A DNA stretch of 28,688 bases, taken from the IMG/VR virus record IMGVR_UViG_3300003690_000060, positions 1-28,688 of that record. One strand, written 5' to 3'. The DNA is from a virus. Below the pieces are notes generated by a model. It saw only the letters and a list, made by a program, of their open reading frames with translations, made no database searches and was not told the DNA's origin. Of this stretch, positions 15,597 to 24,326 are shown piece after piece. Positions within the stretch are counted from its first letter, which is position 1. The number at the start of each line of letters is the position of its first letter. A program made the position numbers and the translations under genes.

Positions 15597-17929
15597 TACT
15601 CTATCCCCATTTCTTCTTTAAAGTCTTCCATGAAGTCTTCCACGCTCCATGTAGGATTCATATTTGAGTTCTCTATTCCTTGAAGCGTACTTCCATAGTT
15701 TCCTGACGAATGTAAGTCAAAAATTTTTCCTGGCCCATTGTCTCCTCCTGGTTGACCAATTCCTATCGCTCCAGGGAAGAATATTCTCCAGTCGACAAAT
15801 TGAGGAAGAACACCTACTCCAGTATTCTTCTTGGAAAGTGTATCATACATGAACATATCATGCATGGTTCTGTTAAGCATGTTAAGGCCACCAGTCCTCT
15901 CTCCATTCGCATTCATTTTGCCGAATTCCGCATCAATCATCTCTGCTGTTACCTTAACGCCCTTAATCTTTTCAGTCTTTCTAACCCAGTCTTCAACGAA
16001 AATCTTGAAATAATTGTAATTTTTAGCTATGGCATCCTTAGGATTCTGCCATCCGAACGGATTAACATCCTGTCGTGAAAGGGAGATTGTATCCGCAAGC
16101 AGACGTCCAGTTGGCTGCTTGTAACGCGCGATAACCATTGATATCGCGTTAAGGTACTGCTCCATGGCTCCAATTTCTGGTGTCTGCCATGCCCATTTCT
16201 TATTATCATCATCCCATTTGGTTGTTCCAATGGAAGCGTACATTGATTGTGGAGTTGCAAGGGTATCCCCAATTTTCAGTTGATATTCCTCCGCGAATCC
16301 ATCACCATCCCTGTCAAGGGTATACATTTCACCAATTTCCTGATCCCCTTCCTTAAGGGTATAGGTTCCGTCTTTGTTTAAAGGTCTTCCGTTGCCATAT
16401 ACTAATCCTTCACTTCCTCTTTCCGCAAGAAGATTAGGGTCCTGTGACATCCAGTAGGACTGTATTTGTTCTATCGCATCAGCGTGCGAAGATGCCAGTT
16501 GGCTTTTATCCGTCAACCATGGCTGTGAATTAATTAATTGATCCCATCCTGAAATCTTGGATCTTAAAAATTCATTTAATGACCCACCTATTCCAAAGTA
16601 GTTTTCATTTCCTCCTAGACCATTGTTAGTTGCCCATTGAAGGAATGGTCCCATTCTTCCAACGGCACGGATCATAACATTTCCGTAGTTCATTGCGGCA
16701 TCGCCTGCAGCACTTGTAGAATACTGACTTGGGTCAATAACTTCAAACCCACTCCAATCCGAACCTTCCTGTCCGAAAGGAGCGATGGTAAACATTGGAT
16801 AAAGACCTTGCGCACCACGTGCGTCATCAGCCATGCGTAAAGCCTGCACGTAAGGTTCCTTATCAAATCCCCATCCGGCGCCCACAGGAACTACACCAAT
16901 CTTGTTAGGCACTCCGTCCCCGTCGTCATCTTTTCCGTTAGGATCATAAATAATTCTTCCAATCTTAACCTTGCTTCCCTTGCCTTGTCCGAATGGATTA
17001 TTGGAAACTTGTGAACGTTTAGCCTCGGCAACCATGTTGAACGCCGCCAGTGCAAGCTGCGTATCCTGCTGGCTTTGCCTGTTTGTCGCTTCCAGCATTT
17101 GTGGCAACACTGCAAGACCTGACTGTCCAGCCACGTCAAGGAATCCTGAGATTCCCCCACGCATGGTCTTTCCTGTCATGAGTGCGGCACCTAGCTGCAT
17201 TAATAAGTTTATTCCTTCCTGTCTTCTTGTGTCCGGTATGAGAGCTTCCAATTTTTTCTTAAGCTGCTCCACGACTTCCATGTCGATTTCAAGTGACTGA
17301 ATTGATTCGCCCCAGTTAGCCTGATTGTACGGAGTGATTAGTCCAGCCGCATCAAACCCGTCGTTTGCTCCTGCCACTGCGACGCTTGCTCCACTTTCTG
17401 AGTCTCTAGGAGCTACGAGATCACCCAGTTTTATATTTTGACCTTGTGGTTCTTTCGTGACTGTGGTGTTGGGATTCTTTCCCGTGATTCCTTCAATGAC
17501 TGTATTGATGCCATCCGTGATTATGTTTCCAGTTGATGGTGTTTCAGTTGTGATTGTTTCCACGTTGTTATCTTGATCAACTACGTTGACGCTTTCAGTC
17601 TTAGTGGACTCCTCCGTTCTTTCCGGAAGATCCGATGGATCAGGCATCATTGCCGTTGAACCAAGGTATCCTTGAAGACCGTAGGATCCTGCTCGAAGCG
17701 ACTTACGCGTTGGTCTCATTATTCTTCTAAATATATTTCTATTGGGATGAACGTGCCCCTTAAATGGTATTCCAAAAAAAGGAGTGCTTTCTGTTGGTAT
17801 TCCTTCCGAGGGTTTGTACCCCAAGTCCAATTCATTAAGCTTGCTACGAATGGTAGTTCCTCTCTTTAAATGAGGACGAGTGCTGTATCCACCTCTACTG
17901 AACAATGGTCTTTTAAGGACATTACTCAT
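15596..17929 (-). CDS. Large putative virion protein with two DxDGDG calcium-like loops
   Basis: 777 residues. The N-terminus is basic (RPLFSRGGYSTRPH), followed by an acidic Thr/Ser/Asn-rich stretch (about 100-165), then a helical, Ala/Gly/Gln-rich part (about 215-305, LLMQLGAALMTGKTMRGGISG, NRQSQQDTQLALAAF) of a type seen in marine phage virion proteins. Two Asp-rich loops, DDDGDG (334-339) and DRDGDG (539-544), look like EF-hand or thrombospondin-type calcium sites. The rest is a long mixed domain without an enzyme motif. Probably an internal virion or tail protein that works with the neighbouring 1035-residue product. The calcium binding is inferred from the loops alone. Confidence 0.6.
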   Translation of the reverse strand: MSNVLKRPLFSRGGYSTRPHLKRGTTIRSKLNELDLGYKPSEGIPTESTPFFGIPFKGHVHPNRNIFRRIMRPTRKSLRAGSYGLQGYLGSTAMMPDPSDLPERTEESTKTESVNVVDQDNNVETITTETPSTGNIITDGINTVIEGITGKNPNTTVTKEPQGQNIKLGDLVAPRDSESGASVAVAGANDGFDAAGLITPYNQANWGESIQSLEIDMEVVEQLKKKLEALIPDTRRQEGINLLMQLGAALMTGKTMRGGISGFLDVAGQSGLAVLPQMLEATNRQSQQDTQLALAAFNMVAEAKRSQVSNNPFGQGKGSKVKIGRIIYDPNGKDDDGDGVPNKIGVVPVGAGWGFDKEPYVQALRMADDARGAQGLYPMFTIAPFGQEGSDWSGFEVIDPSQYSTSAAGDAAMNYGNVMIRAVGRMGPFLQWATNNGLGGNENYFGIGGSLNEFLRSKISGWDQLINSQPWLTDKSQLASSHADAIEQIQSYWMSQDPNLLAERGSEGLVYGNGRPLNKDGTYTLKEGDQEIGEMYTLDRDGDGFAEEYQLKIGDTLATPQSMYASIGTTKWDDDNKKWAWQTPEIGAMEQYLNAISMVIARYKQPTGRLLADTISLSRQDVNPFGWQNPKDAIAKNYNYFKIFVEDWVRKTEKIKGVKVTAEMIDAEFGKMNANGERTGGLNMLNRTMHDMFMYDTLSKKNTGVGVLPQFVDWRIFFPGAIGIGQPGGDNGPGKIFDLHSSGNYGSTLQGIENSNMNPTWSVEDFMEDFKEEMGIE

Positions 17930-17932
17930 GTC

Positions 17933-18811
17933 TTATGTTACTTTAGATAGGGGGTTTTTAGACTGCTGGTATCCTTGGTACGCAGCAATTCCAGTGAGTC
18001 CTGCTCCCATCGCCTGCGCCAAAGGATTGGTTCCTGGTGCCGTTGAAGCCGTCAGTGAGGATGCACTTGTCGGTGCCCCTTGGAAAATGTCTGAAACGAA
18101 TCCTGTTCTTTGGTATGGCTCGTAAAGTTGCGCCAGTTCCTGCTTGAACTTGGCGTCCTCGATCATTTGCTTGCGTTGTTGCTGCATTGTTCCAGTCTGC
18201 ATCAGTCCCTTTACATCAGCTGCTTGTAGTCCTTGCTCCGCCTGTCCTAGGCCAGCCGAGAATTGTGCCGCTGCTTGTAGTCTTTTTTGCTGGTCACCGA
18301 ATTGCGATTGGGCCATTTGCTGCGCCTGCGTGTATCCTGTTGCGCGTGCCTGCCCAACAGTCTTCGCTTCCTGTCCGTAAAGTTCTGCTTCAGCAAGACC
18401 GTGCCTTGCTCCGCCGTAGGCGCCTCGCTGCTGTGCCTTTGATCCTAGTTGTCCCTGTTGTCTTGTAAACTGCTCTTGAATTTGTCTTATGACAGCATCT
18501 TCATGGGGGTTCATGAACGCCTTGTAGGCGTTTGGATCGTATGCACCCGTTGTCTGTCCTGCAAGGGCCTGTGCCTGTTGCAAGTGAGGGGCGTAAGACC
18601 CTAGTCCGGCTGTCTGTCTATTAAAAGCCTCCTGCTGTTGAGGATCGAATCCTGCAACTGTCTGCGTAGGGACGGTTAGTGCTGTCGATGCCAGCTGGGA
18701 CGCAGTGTCCATTAGCCCTAACTTCCTAGCTTCTATTTCCGGTGCTTCCCTTACATACTGCGTCTGCGTAGTGACGTCAGGTATTGGTGCCGGTCCTCCT
18801 CCAAAACACAT
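17933..18811 (-). CDS. Gln/Ala-rich putative virion protein
   Basis: 292 residues, very rich in Gln, Ala and Gly and likely mostly helical. It begins MCFGGG and contains GSKAQQRGAYGGARHGLAEAELYGQEAKT (about 123-151), a pattern frequent in uncultured marine phages within the virion gene block. It ends with GAGLTGIAAYQGYQ, nearly repeated at the end of the 214-residue protein encoded at 21815-22459. A GGAGG ribosome site lies 9 nt before ATG 18811. The composition recalls internal head proteins of podoviruses that are ejected with DNA, but no direct homology to P22 or T7 proteins could be established by eye. Confidence 0.6.
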   Translation of the reverse strand: MCFGGGPAPIPDVTTQTQYVREAPEIEARKLGLMDTASQLASTALTVPTQTVAGFDPQQQEAFNRQTAGLGSYAPHLQQAQALAGQTTGAYDPNAYKAFMNPHEDAVIRQIQEQFTRQQGQLGSKAQQRGAYGGARHGLAEAELYGQEAKTVGQARATGYTQAQQMAQSQFGDQQKRLQAAAQFSAGLGQAEQGLQAADVKGLMQTGTMQQQRKQMIEDAKFKQELAQLYEPYQRTGFVSDIFQGAPTSASSLTASTAPGTNPLAQAMGAGLTGIAAYQGYQQSKNPLSKVT

Positions 18812-19258
18812 TTAATTGTACCTCCACATGGTTCCCATGTTTTTAAATTTTAATCGTTCGTATAAGGCAGGCCTGTCAAGTCCTGTGATAACTGGCATAA
18901 GCACTGTCTCGTCGCGTCGATACTCCTTAATCTTCGCCAAAAGTTCCTTTGCTATTGCATAGCTCCTGTACTCTGGGAGAACATAGAACCATGTTTCTGC
19001 GACAAACTTCTTAGAGGAAAACCACCATTCCGATGAGATTGCCCCTATGCTTCCAACAACCTTATCATCCTCGTAAGCGCTGTAAATGAGTCCATTTTTA
19101 TAGTGTTGATCCACTGTAAACGATACTCTGTCACGCTCAGCTTGAGGATAAATGTCACTAAATTCTTCACTGAATTTAAGAAGAAGTTCAACAATGTCAT
19201 CAAGGTCATCCAGTGCAGGTTTCCTGTACTGTAATGCCTTATTTTCCCCGTTTTGCAA
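18812..19258 (-). CDS. GNAT-family N-acetyltransferase
   Basis: 148 residues with the GNAT fold pattern: an N-terminal LQYRKPALDDLDDIVELL strand-helix, VVGSIGAISSEWWF (strand 4 region), and motif A AETWFYVLPEYRSYAIAKELLAKI (about 86-109) with a degenerate acetyl-CoA P-loop (RSYAIA). The C-terminal ALYERLKFKNMGTMWRY is the typical ending. GNAT enzymes move an acetyl group from acetyl-CoA to an amine; the target is unknown. The start is TTG 19258, preceded by GAGGA at 7 nt; no usable ATG exists upstream. It overlaps the previous gene by 20 nt and directly abuts the Gln-rich virion gene. Being inside a virion block suggests it may modify a virion or host protein late in infection. Confidence 0.87.
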   Translation of the reverse strand: MQNGENKALQYRKPALDDLDDIVELLLKFSEEFSDIYPQAERDRVSFTVDQHYKNGLIYSAYEDDKVVGSIGAISSEWWFSSKKFVAETWFYVLPEYRSYAIAKELLAKIKEYRRDETVLMPVITGLDRPALYERLKFKNMGTMWRYN

Positions 19259-19616
19259 TTCCGTATCCTCTTTTTGCCAATCCTCCAGCCTTGTAGTGTC
19301 GTGTTACTCTCTTCTTCATCCATCCTTGCTGATCCTTTCCCCATCCATGAACACTCTGTTCAAAGTCTTCTGGGTGGTCTCTCAGCCATTGTGCTTTTTC
19401 ATCGAAATGTTCTTTCTCTCCAGGAGAAGTGTACACTTCTCTATTCTTCCTGATCTTTCTGATATTACGGGCGAGATCCTGTCTTGATACTTGAACGTCT
19501 TTTTCCCATTTACCAAGTCCTATCTTGTTGGCGTCCTCTCCTCTTTTTCTGGCGTCAATTACCTCATTGGCAATCTGCGTTTTGGTTTTATATGGTTTTA
19601 CTCTTACTCTAGCCAT
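19239..19616 (-). CDS. Small basic phage protein ending GGLAKRGYG
   Basis: 125 residues, very Lys/Arg-rich, no domain recognised. It begins MARVRVKPYKTKTQ and has helical stretches (VIDARKRGEDANKIG; QDLARNIRKIRKNRE), a segment HFDEKAQWLRDHPEDFEQSVHGW, and ends YKAGGLAKRGYGIAKRGK. Tails of this kind occur in small marine phage proteins encoded in the virion block. It may bind DNA or a virion partner. Its ATG shares one base with the preceding gene's stop (TAATG). Confidence 0.6.
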   Translation of the reverse strand: MARVRVKPYKTKTQIANEVIDARKRGEDANKIGLGKWEKDVQVSRQDLARNIRKIRKNREVYTSPGEKEHFDEKAQWLRDHPEDFEQSVHGWGKDQQGWMKKRVTRHYKAGGLAKRGYGIAKRGK

Positions 19617-21028
19617 TATATTATCTCCTCTTCCATCATGGACTCGGACATCATTCCTTGCGGACCCATTTCCGTTATAGATTCTTCCGACATCATTTCT
19701 TCCGGCGCGCCCAGTCCTTGTGATTGAAGGGATGGAAGTCCACCTCCCTCAAAATTCTTCATCATGTTCATCATTCTTTGAGCCCCCATTTCACGGTCAC
19801 CACCTCCGGCTCCTTCAACGGCTTCCGATGTCATGACGAATTCTCCGTCTGACAGCATCGCTGGTATGTCATCTGATGTCCCACTTCCAGGTCCAACGGA
19901 CTCTCCACCCGGTCGCATGTCGAGGTCACCGCTTGCCAGCATGTCCTCTCCGAACGCTCCTTCCTGATAGTTACGCCTTACATCACCGCCGTAGTTGTAT
20001 CCTCCTGGTTGTTGTTGAGGTTGTTGTGGTTGTTGGCCTGCATACTGCTGGGTCATCCCCTGCAGCTGTCCTGCGATTCCGCTCATTGGTTGATACTGTC
20101 CGGTCTGCTGTGAAAGCACCTGTTCTATAAGCGCCTGTATTGTTTCGTCGTCAAATACCTGCTCCTCTTGATTGTAATACTCCGCTAGAAGCGACTGTAT
20201 CGCATCAGTGGTTCCTTCCTGGCTTCCTCCTAGTCCGGCTCCAAGTGCGGCCGGCAGTCCACCAGTCTGGTATCCTCGTCTTCCTTCCTTTAAAAACCAG
20301 TCTTTCCAGTCTCCTATATCAGAGGTGCCAGGTTTAGGTGTAGCACTTCCTGAAAAAGGACCTCTTCCTTCCATGTTAAGAAACCAGTTTTCCCAGTCTC
20401 CTCTTTGAGAGTCTGGGTCAGGGGTGGCTATTCCACCTTTCGCCATTCGAGGATAGTAGTATGGATAGTCCATGCTTTCTTCTGTATAGCCTTCCTTTAC
20501 TCTATCGGGGTCAAACCAGTCTCCGAATCCGTATTGTTCTGGATCCCTTCCGTAGTGAACGTTGAAGGGGGGAGCGAACTGTTTCCTTGGATCTAATTTT
20601 GGTTTACTTCCAAACGCCATTTGTCCCATCATTGCGGCAGTCGGTGTCGTCAAGTACGCATACTTGCCTAGTTCTCCTGCTGAAGCCCCGAATGGATCGA
20701 GTGCCTGTCCTATAGCTTTATTCTTAATATGTTTCCAAGGTACTTTAGCACTCCCTTCAGCAGCTTTCTGAAATAATTCTTTATTGAGACTACCAAATCT
20801 TCCAGCAGTTTGTCCTGTTGCTGCCGCTGTCTTCGCAGCTTCTGCTGCGGCTGCCTGCGATCCTTGGAACATGCTTCCAAGTCCGGAAGTTGCTCCACCC
20901 ATTACTGCGCCTATGAGTGCGTCTTTCCATAAGTCGTCACCCCTGTTTCCACTCATGTAGCCAGTGGCGGCTGAGGTTCCTCCGCCTACGAGTGCGGCCC
21001 ACATCCATGGTGCCATAGCTGGTAGCAT
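19616..21028 (-). CDS. Putative virion/tail protein with DIPAML-SDGEFVM motif
   Basis: 470 residues. The N-terminus is a Gly/Ala-rich, membrane-compatible stretch (about 8-60, WAALVGGGTSAATGYMSG, ALIGAVMGGATSGLGS). The middle has two near-copies of GDWxxWFLxxxxRG. A Gln/Pro-rich region (about 330-350) follows, then SDDIPAMLSDGEFVMTSEAV (about 391-410), a motif common in phage tail and tape-measure-like proteins, and GGGLPSLQSQG near the acidic, Met-rich end. Long tape-measure heptads are absent, so a tape measure is unlikely. Probably an internal virion or tail-associated protein. Exact function unknown. Confidence 0.62.
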   Translation of the reverse strand: MLPAMAPWMWAALVGGGTSAATGYMSGNRGDDLWKDALIGAVMGGATSGLGSMFQGSQAAAAEAAKTAAATGQTAGRFGSLNKELFQKAAEGSAKVPWKHIKNKAIGQALDPFGASAGELGKYAYLTTPTAAMMGQMAFGSKPKLDPRKQFAPPFNVHYGRDPEQYGFGDWFDPDRVKEGYTEESMDYPYYYPRMAKGGIATPDPDSQRGDWENWFLNMEGRGPFSGSATPKPGTSDIGDWKDWFLKEGRRGYQTGGLPAALGAGLGGSQEGTTDAIQSLLAEYYNQEEQVFDDETIQALIEQVLSQQTGQYQPMSGIAGQLQGMTQQYAGQQPQQPQQQPGGYNYGGDVRRNYQEGAFGEDMLASGDLDMRPGGESVGPGSGTSDDIPAMLSDGEFVMTSEAVEGAGGGDREMGAQRMMNMMKNFEGGGLPSLQSQGLGAPEEMMSEESITEMGPQGMMSESMMEEEII

Positions 21029-21273
21029 TATATGTTTACTCCTGATTTAATTAGTTCATGTATTGCAACTTTAATCATTACATCTCTCCTAATATGATGT
21101 TTCTTTGTATCCGTTTTCACGTCATCCACGTCCAATTGCGCCTCCTCGTCGGAAGCGTATTCATTTCCCGTAACCGTGTTCGTAATGGTGACTTCCGCCG
21201 GAACCACAAATTCAGGTATCTTTTCACCGTTGATTAATTTGTATGAAACCACGCTGTCGTCTCTTATTGGCAT
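21028..21273 (-). CDS. Small conserved phage protein, function unknown
   Basis: 81 residues. It contains NTVTGNEYASDEEAQLDVDDVKTDT and HIRRDVMIKVA, a pattern that recurs in small genes between tail and virion genes of marine phages. No catalytic motif is visible; the acidic centre and short beta-prone N-terminus suggest a small binding protein. ATG 21273 has AAGGAG just upstream. Its stop shares a base with the next ATG (TAATG). Confidence 0.6.
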   Translation of the reverse strand: MPIRDDSVVSYKLINGEKIPEFVVPAEVTITNTVTGNEYASDEEAQLDVDDVKTDTKKHHIRRDVMIKVAIHELIKSGVNI

Positions 21274-21307
21274 AATTCTCCTTTATAGCACATTCATTAT
21301 CCTTTGT

Positions 21308-21631
21308 CTATGTCTTAGATATCTCCAGAAGAGCAAGGTATGCATTGATGGGTTGTGCCGTCGTATTAATCGTCAATGTATCACCCTCTTCTAGCACGAT
21401 TAGGTCCCCTGATGCAAGATAAATAAAAGATTCCGTTTCCTTGTCAGCGACCGTGGCGTTATAGGACAGATCAGTTGAATTTATTTTTAATATCAACGCC
21501 GTATTTCCCCCGGAATTGTTGTACACCCAGCATGTTTTGAGTATAGCCGTGGTCTGGGCAGGAGTGGTGTAAATAGTCGTATTCCCCGTGCTCGTGATTG
21601 TTGTGAGATCTTTCTTATAACTGTTAGCCAT
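21308..21631 (-). CDS. Small beta-rich putative virion protein
   Basis: 107 residues, almost entirely Thr/Asn/Val/Leu-rich beta-prone sequence: YTTPAQTTAILKTCWVYNNSGG, then LSYNATVADKETESF and IVLEEGDTLTINTTAQP. This pattern (TTPAQTT ... LEEGDTLT) is common in small phage structural proteins that form beta-sandwich decorations or tail parts. No catalytic motif. It lies between the tail nozzle region and the internal virion genes. Confidence 0.6.
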   Translation of the reverse strand: MANSYKKDLTTITSTGNTTIYTTPAQTTAILKTCWVYNNSGGNTALILKINSTDLSYNATVADKETESFIYLASGDLIVLEEGDTLTINTTAQPINAYLALLEISKT

Positions 21632-21632
21632 T

Positions 21633-21815
21633 TTAGCTCATGAACCATGACATTTGTTCGTCCTCGTTCCGTAATTGTTCTGGTGTATAGGTGGAATTGA
21701 GGATCAGAATCAATAATTCCAGGTTGTTGACGAGCGTGTTGAACGTCGCCGCACTCACCGGAGTCAATTCCTCCTCCTCCGCCTTAGGCAGAATGGGTAT
21801 GTTTATCTGTGCCAT
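21633..21815 (-). CDS. Very small phage protein, function unknown
   Basis: 60 residues: INIPILPKAEEEELTPVSAATFNTLVNNLELLILILNSTYTPEQLRNEDEQ. The middle is hydrophobic and helix-prone but flanked by acidic residues, so a short amphipathic helix is more likely than a membrane span. It is supported as a gene by tight packing: its ATG shares a base with the upstream stop (TAATG) and its own stop lies one base before the next ATG. No family recognised. Confidence 0.5.
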   Translation of the reverse strand: MAQINIPILPKAEEEELTPVSAATFNTLVNNLELLILILNSTYTPEQLRNEDEQMSWFMS

Positions 21816-22459
21816 TATACCATTCCCTTGTTCTGTGACTGATAGGCCGCGAGGCCTGTTAGTCCCGCACCTATTTGCGGTTGCACTTGTTGTTGTAGTG
21901 GTCTTCCTGGTTGTGATGTTGGTTTATTAATTGGATTAAATTCTTCTAAATTACCAGTAAACGATCCAGCATAACCATATGGATTTAAGACTCCACCCAT
22001 TCGTGATCCTACATCAATTGGTTTATCTGTAATGCTCCATGGAGCGTCCCCAGCAGTAGGTCTTGGATCAGCGTAGTATCCTTCCCCGGTGAAAAAATCA
22101 GCAAACTCTTGCGTGAATCCTGCCGGAGCTCTTCCCATCTGTTCGTTGTGCGTCTGTCCTCCGTAAGCTGATGATAGTTGACTCATTAAGCTTCCTCCTT
22201 CCGGGTCATAAGCGAATCCAGTGTCCTGCGGTGCTGGCGCAGCAGGTTGTGGTGCCGCCAAGGATTCAATCCCAGCCGGAGTGGGTTCCACTTCCAGAGG
22301 GGATGGTCCTGGGGAGAGGTCCCTGAACTGATCCGTAAGGCTGGCGATTCCTGTTTCCATTTTTCCAAGGCGCGTGTCAAGTGCCTGGAAGTCAAATGGC
22401 TGTTGCTGCTGTTGGCCGAACTGGCTTCTAAAGTTGTTTCCAAATCCTAAATTAAACAT
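21815..22459 (-). CDS. Putative virion protein with coiled-coil start and GAGLTGLAAYQ tail
   Basis: 214 residues from ATG 22459, which shares one base with the stop of the nozzle gene (TAATG). A longer frame starts at 22510 but lies inside that gene. The N-terminal part is Gln-rich (SQFGQQQQQPFDFQ) with a short coiled-coil-like segment (DTRLGKMETGIASLTDQFRDL). The rest is Pro/Gly/Ala-rich and probably disordered. It ends with GAGLTGLAAYQSQ, almost the same as the end of the 292-residue Gln-rich protein. Likely a virion or assembly protein; no enzyme motif. Confidence 0.55.
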   Translation of the reverse strand: MFNLGFGNNFRSQFGQQQQQPFDFQALDTRLGKMETGIASLTDQFRDLSPGPSPLEVEPTPAGIESLAAPQPAAPAPQDTGFAYDPEGGSLMSQLSSAYGGQTHNEQMGRAPAGFTQEFADFFTGEGYYADPRPTAGDAPWSITDKPIDVGSRMGGVLNPYGYAGSFTGNLEEFNPINKPTSQPGRPLQQQVQPQIGAGLTGLAAYQSQNKGMV

Positions 22460-24318
22460 TATCGCATACCGTCCTGTCTTACGTCCGCACGGTAGGTGCC
22501 ATACCTCCATGCCGTATCAAGGGCATCACTTTCAATTCTTATTGATCCCTGTCTTCCCCTTGCACGCGTATCCACTTTAGTGGTGGAAGAAGTCACGGCG
22601 AAAGGGCCGTTGGTTCTTTGCGTGGAAGCTGGGTAGTCCCTGAATTTAAGGGACACGTTAACAGTTCCTAACAAGTTTTTAAAGTCGGGAATGAATCTGC
22701 TTATTGACATCAGATATTGTCCTGCCTCAGGAAACACGAAATCTCCTGACTCGATGTAAGCAGTCATAGCTGACCCGTCATCATCGTTTCCGTTCTCCTG
22801 TGCGTAGAGGTAACTTCTTCCCGCCGATAATCCATTTATGGTTGAAATGGTTGTAGCCGTATCCGCTGGACTGTAGCTCGTTGCGTAAGGATAAGGGTAT
22901 ACCCCCTTGTCCTCCCAGCTTGACCGTGCCAAGCTTCCAACGCTCCACACTCTTTCCACGTAATTGTAAGTTACCACGCGATCAATCTGCGTAGCCGCCG
23001 AAGAGGCGTAGAACCACGAGACTTCATTGAATTCACTGTTGGACGCGCAGAAAATGTCCTTCTTGTTGCTCGTGGAAATGTCATCAAAGACATAGTCCTC
23101 CACGCTTGATTGAATCTTGGCCACACGTCCGTCAAATTTAAAGAAGGAATCAGTTCCCATCCAAAAGGCCGTTCCATTAACGTCTATTGCGGCGTGCAGT
23201 CCTGCACATCCGCAGTTGGCTCCCAGTTGAGAGAATCCAAACGTAAATGGTGCGCCAATCAACTGCATCTGGTAGAGGGCTGAGTCCGACCAAATCAAGA
23301 CGGCTCCACGCGAACGCCTTGCTGCCACCAGCCTACTTCCGTCCGTCAATCTTTGGGACCCTGCCGTATTGGTTGTTGTCGCCGTCCAGGTGGTGTAATC
23401 CTCCTGATCGGACCAACGCACGAGCATATTATCTTGTGTGGATCCACCTTGTTCTATGGTTCCAAATAAAATAACATGACGATCCGTTCCTGAAACAAGG
23501 ACGAATCTGTTTGTCGCAGGAGCGTTTGTTACAATAGTCGCCCTGTTGGAGCTTACGCCACTTGTAACATCCCAATAGTAAAGTGATCCGTTATGAAAAC
23601 ACGCAAGCGTGTCCTCCCCCCAGTTGTCCAAGGACCATTTGGCGGAATCAAGTTCCACTCCGGAAGCGCCAGTCAATCCTTCACGGGTTGTGCCCCATGT
23701 GTGGAGGTCCCATGTTCCAGCGCCCCATCCGTATCCGAAGAGGGATAACGCCGGTCCAGTGCTAATTTGGTATGCCGCTGTCGCCGATCCACCCGTTCTG
23801 TCGGAACCTGAGGATTCAGAAGCCGCAGCCGTGATGATGTAAATATCCACGGATGTAACTGATTGTATTTCGAATTCTCCCTGAAGATTTGCCGCACTCA
23901 AAGAGCTGCTTGTAGGGGGTGTCGCCGAAGTAATGGTGACAAAATCTCCTGCCCTTGCGCCGTGCCCCGCATCCGTAACGCTTACCTGATCAGAACCATC
24001 CGTCGTGGCGAACTGTGTAATGGAGTCTCCTGTCGAACGTTCCGGGGTTATGTCACCCCACGATCCCTCGGAATAGGCGTATAATTTTTTGTTGGTTCCC
24101 ATCATGGTGTAACGAACACCGTCCAGAGTGAACCATGTTACAATTCCACGAGTCGCACCCACGAGTGCGTCAGTCGTGACCTTCGCCCATCCTCCTATCT
24201 TTTCAGGAAGACTATACCTGAATCTGATGTTGTCCCCATCGAACCATTTTCCTTGCGCACCGTATGCGGTGTCCTGTTTATCTATTCCTGGTGCGATAGG
24301 TATCTTTGCTAGTGGCAT
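22459..24318 (-). CDS. Tail nozzle/DNA stabilisation protein, P22 gp10-like
   Basis: 619 residues, beta-rich throughout. The N-terminal DNIRFRYSLPEKIGGW and GIVTWFTLDGVRYTMMGTNKKLY segments match the beta-propeller start of P22 gp10-like phage stabilisation proteins, which sit under the portal, close the head after packaging and form part of the tail tube. Propeller-like blades are seen in MLVRWSDQEDYTTW, RGAVLIWSDSALYQM and FDGRVAKIQSSVEDYVF. The C-terminus ends WRYGTYRADVRQDGMR, typical of the family. ATG 24318 follows GGAGAT. This gene is the main evidence for a short-tailed phage. The function is inferred from the family. Confidence 0.82.
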   Translation of the reverse strand: MPLAKIPIAPGIDKQDTAYGAQGKWFDGDNIRFRYSLPEKIGGWAKVTTDALVGATRGIVTWFTLDGVRYTMMGTNKKLYAYSEGSWGDITPERSTGDSITQFATTDGSDQVSVTDAGHGARAGDFVTITSATPPTSSSLSAANLQGEFEIQSVTSVDIYIITAAASESSGSDRTGGSATAAYQISTGPALSLFGYGWGAGTWDLHTWGTTREGLTGASGVELDSAKWSLDNWGEDTLACFHNGSLYYWDVTSGVSSNRATIVTNAPATNRFVLVSGTDRHVILFGTIEQGGSTQDNMLVRWSDQEDYTTWTATTTNTAGSQRLTDGSRLVAARRSRGAVLIWSDSALYQMQLIGAPFTFGFSQLGANCGCAGLHAAIDVNGTAFWMGTDSFFKFDGRVAKIQSSVEDYVFDDISTSNKKDIFCASNSEFNEVSWFYASSAATQIDRVVTYNYVERVWSVGSLARSSWEDKGVYPYPYATSYSPADTATTISTINGLSAGRSYLYAQENGNDDDGSAMTAYIESGDFVFPEAGQYLMSISRFIPDFKNLLGTVNVSLKFRDYPASTQRTNGPFAVTSSTTKVDTRARGRQGSIRIESDALDTAWRYGTYRADVRQDGMR

Positions 24319-24326
24319 GTAATCTC

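Noticed and set aside
19616-21028. Tape measure protein
   Set aside because: The SDGEFVM-type motif occurs in tape measures, but the protein is short, has no long helical repeats, and the nozzle gene points to a short-tailed phage.
21282-21310. Possible leftward promoter TAGACA-17-TATAAA before the 81-residue gene
   Set aside because: The predicted transcription start would fall in or past the ribosome site AAGGAG and near the ATG, so the hexamers are probably chance; kept out of the feature list.
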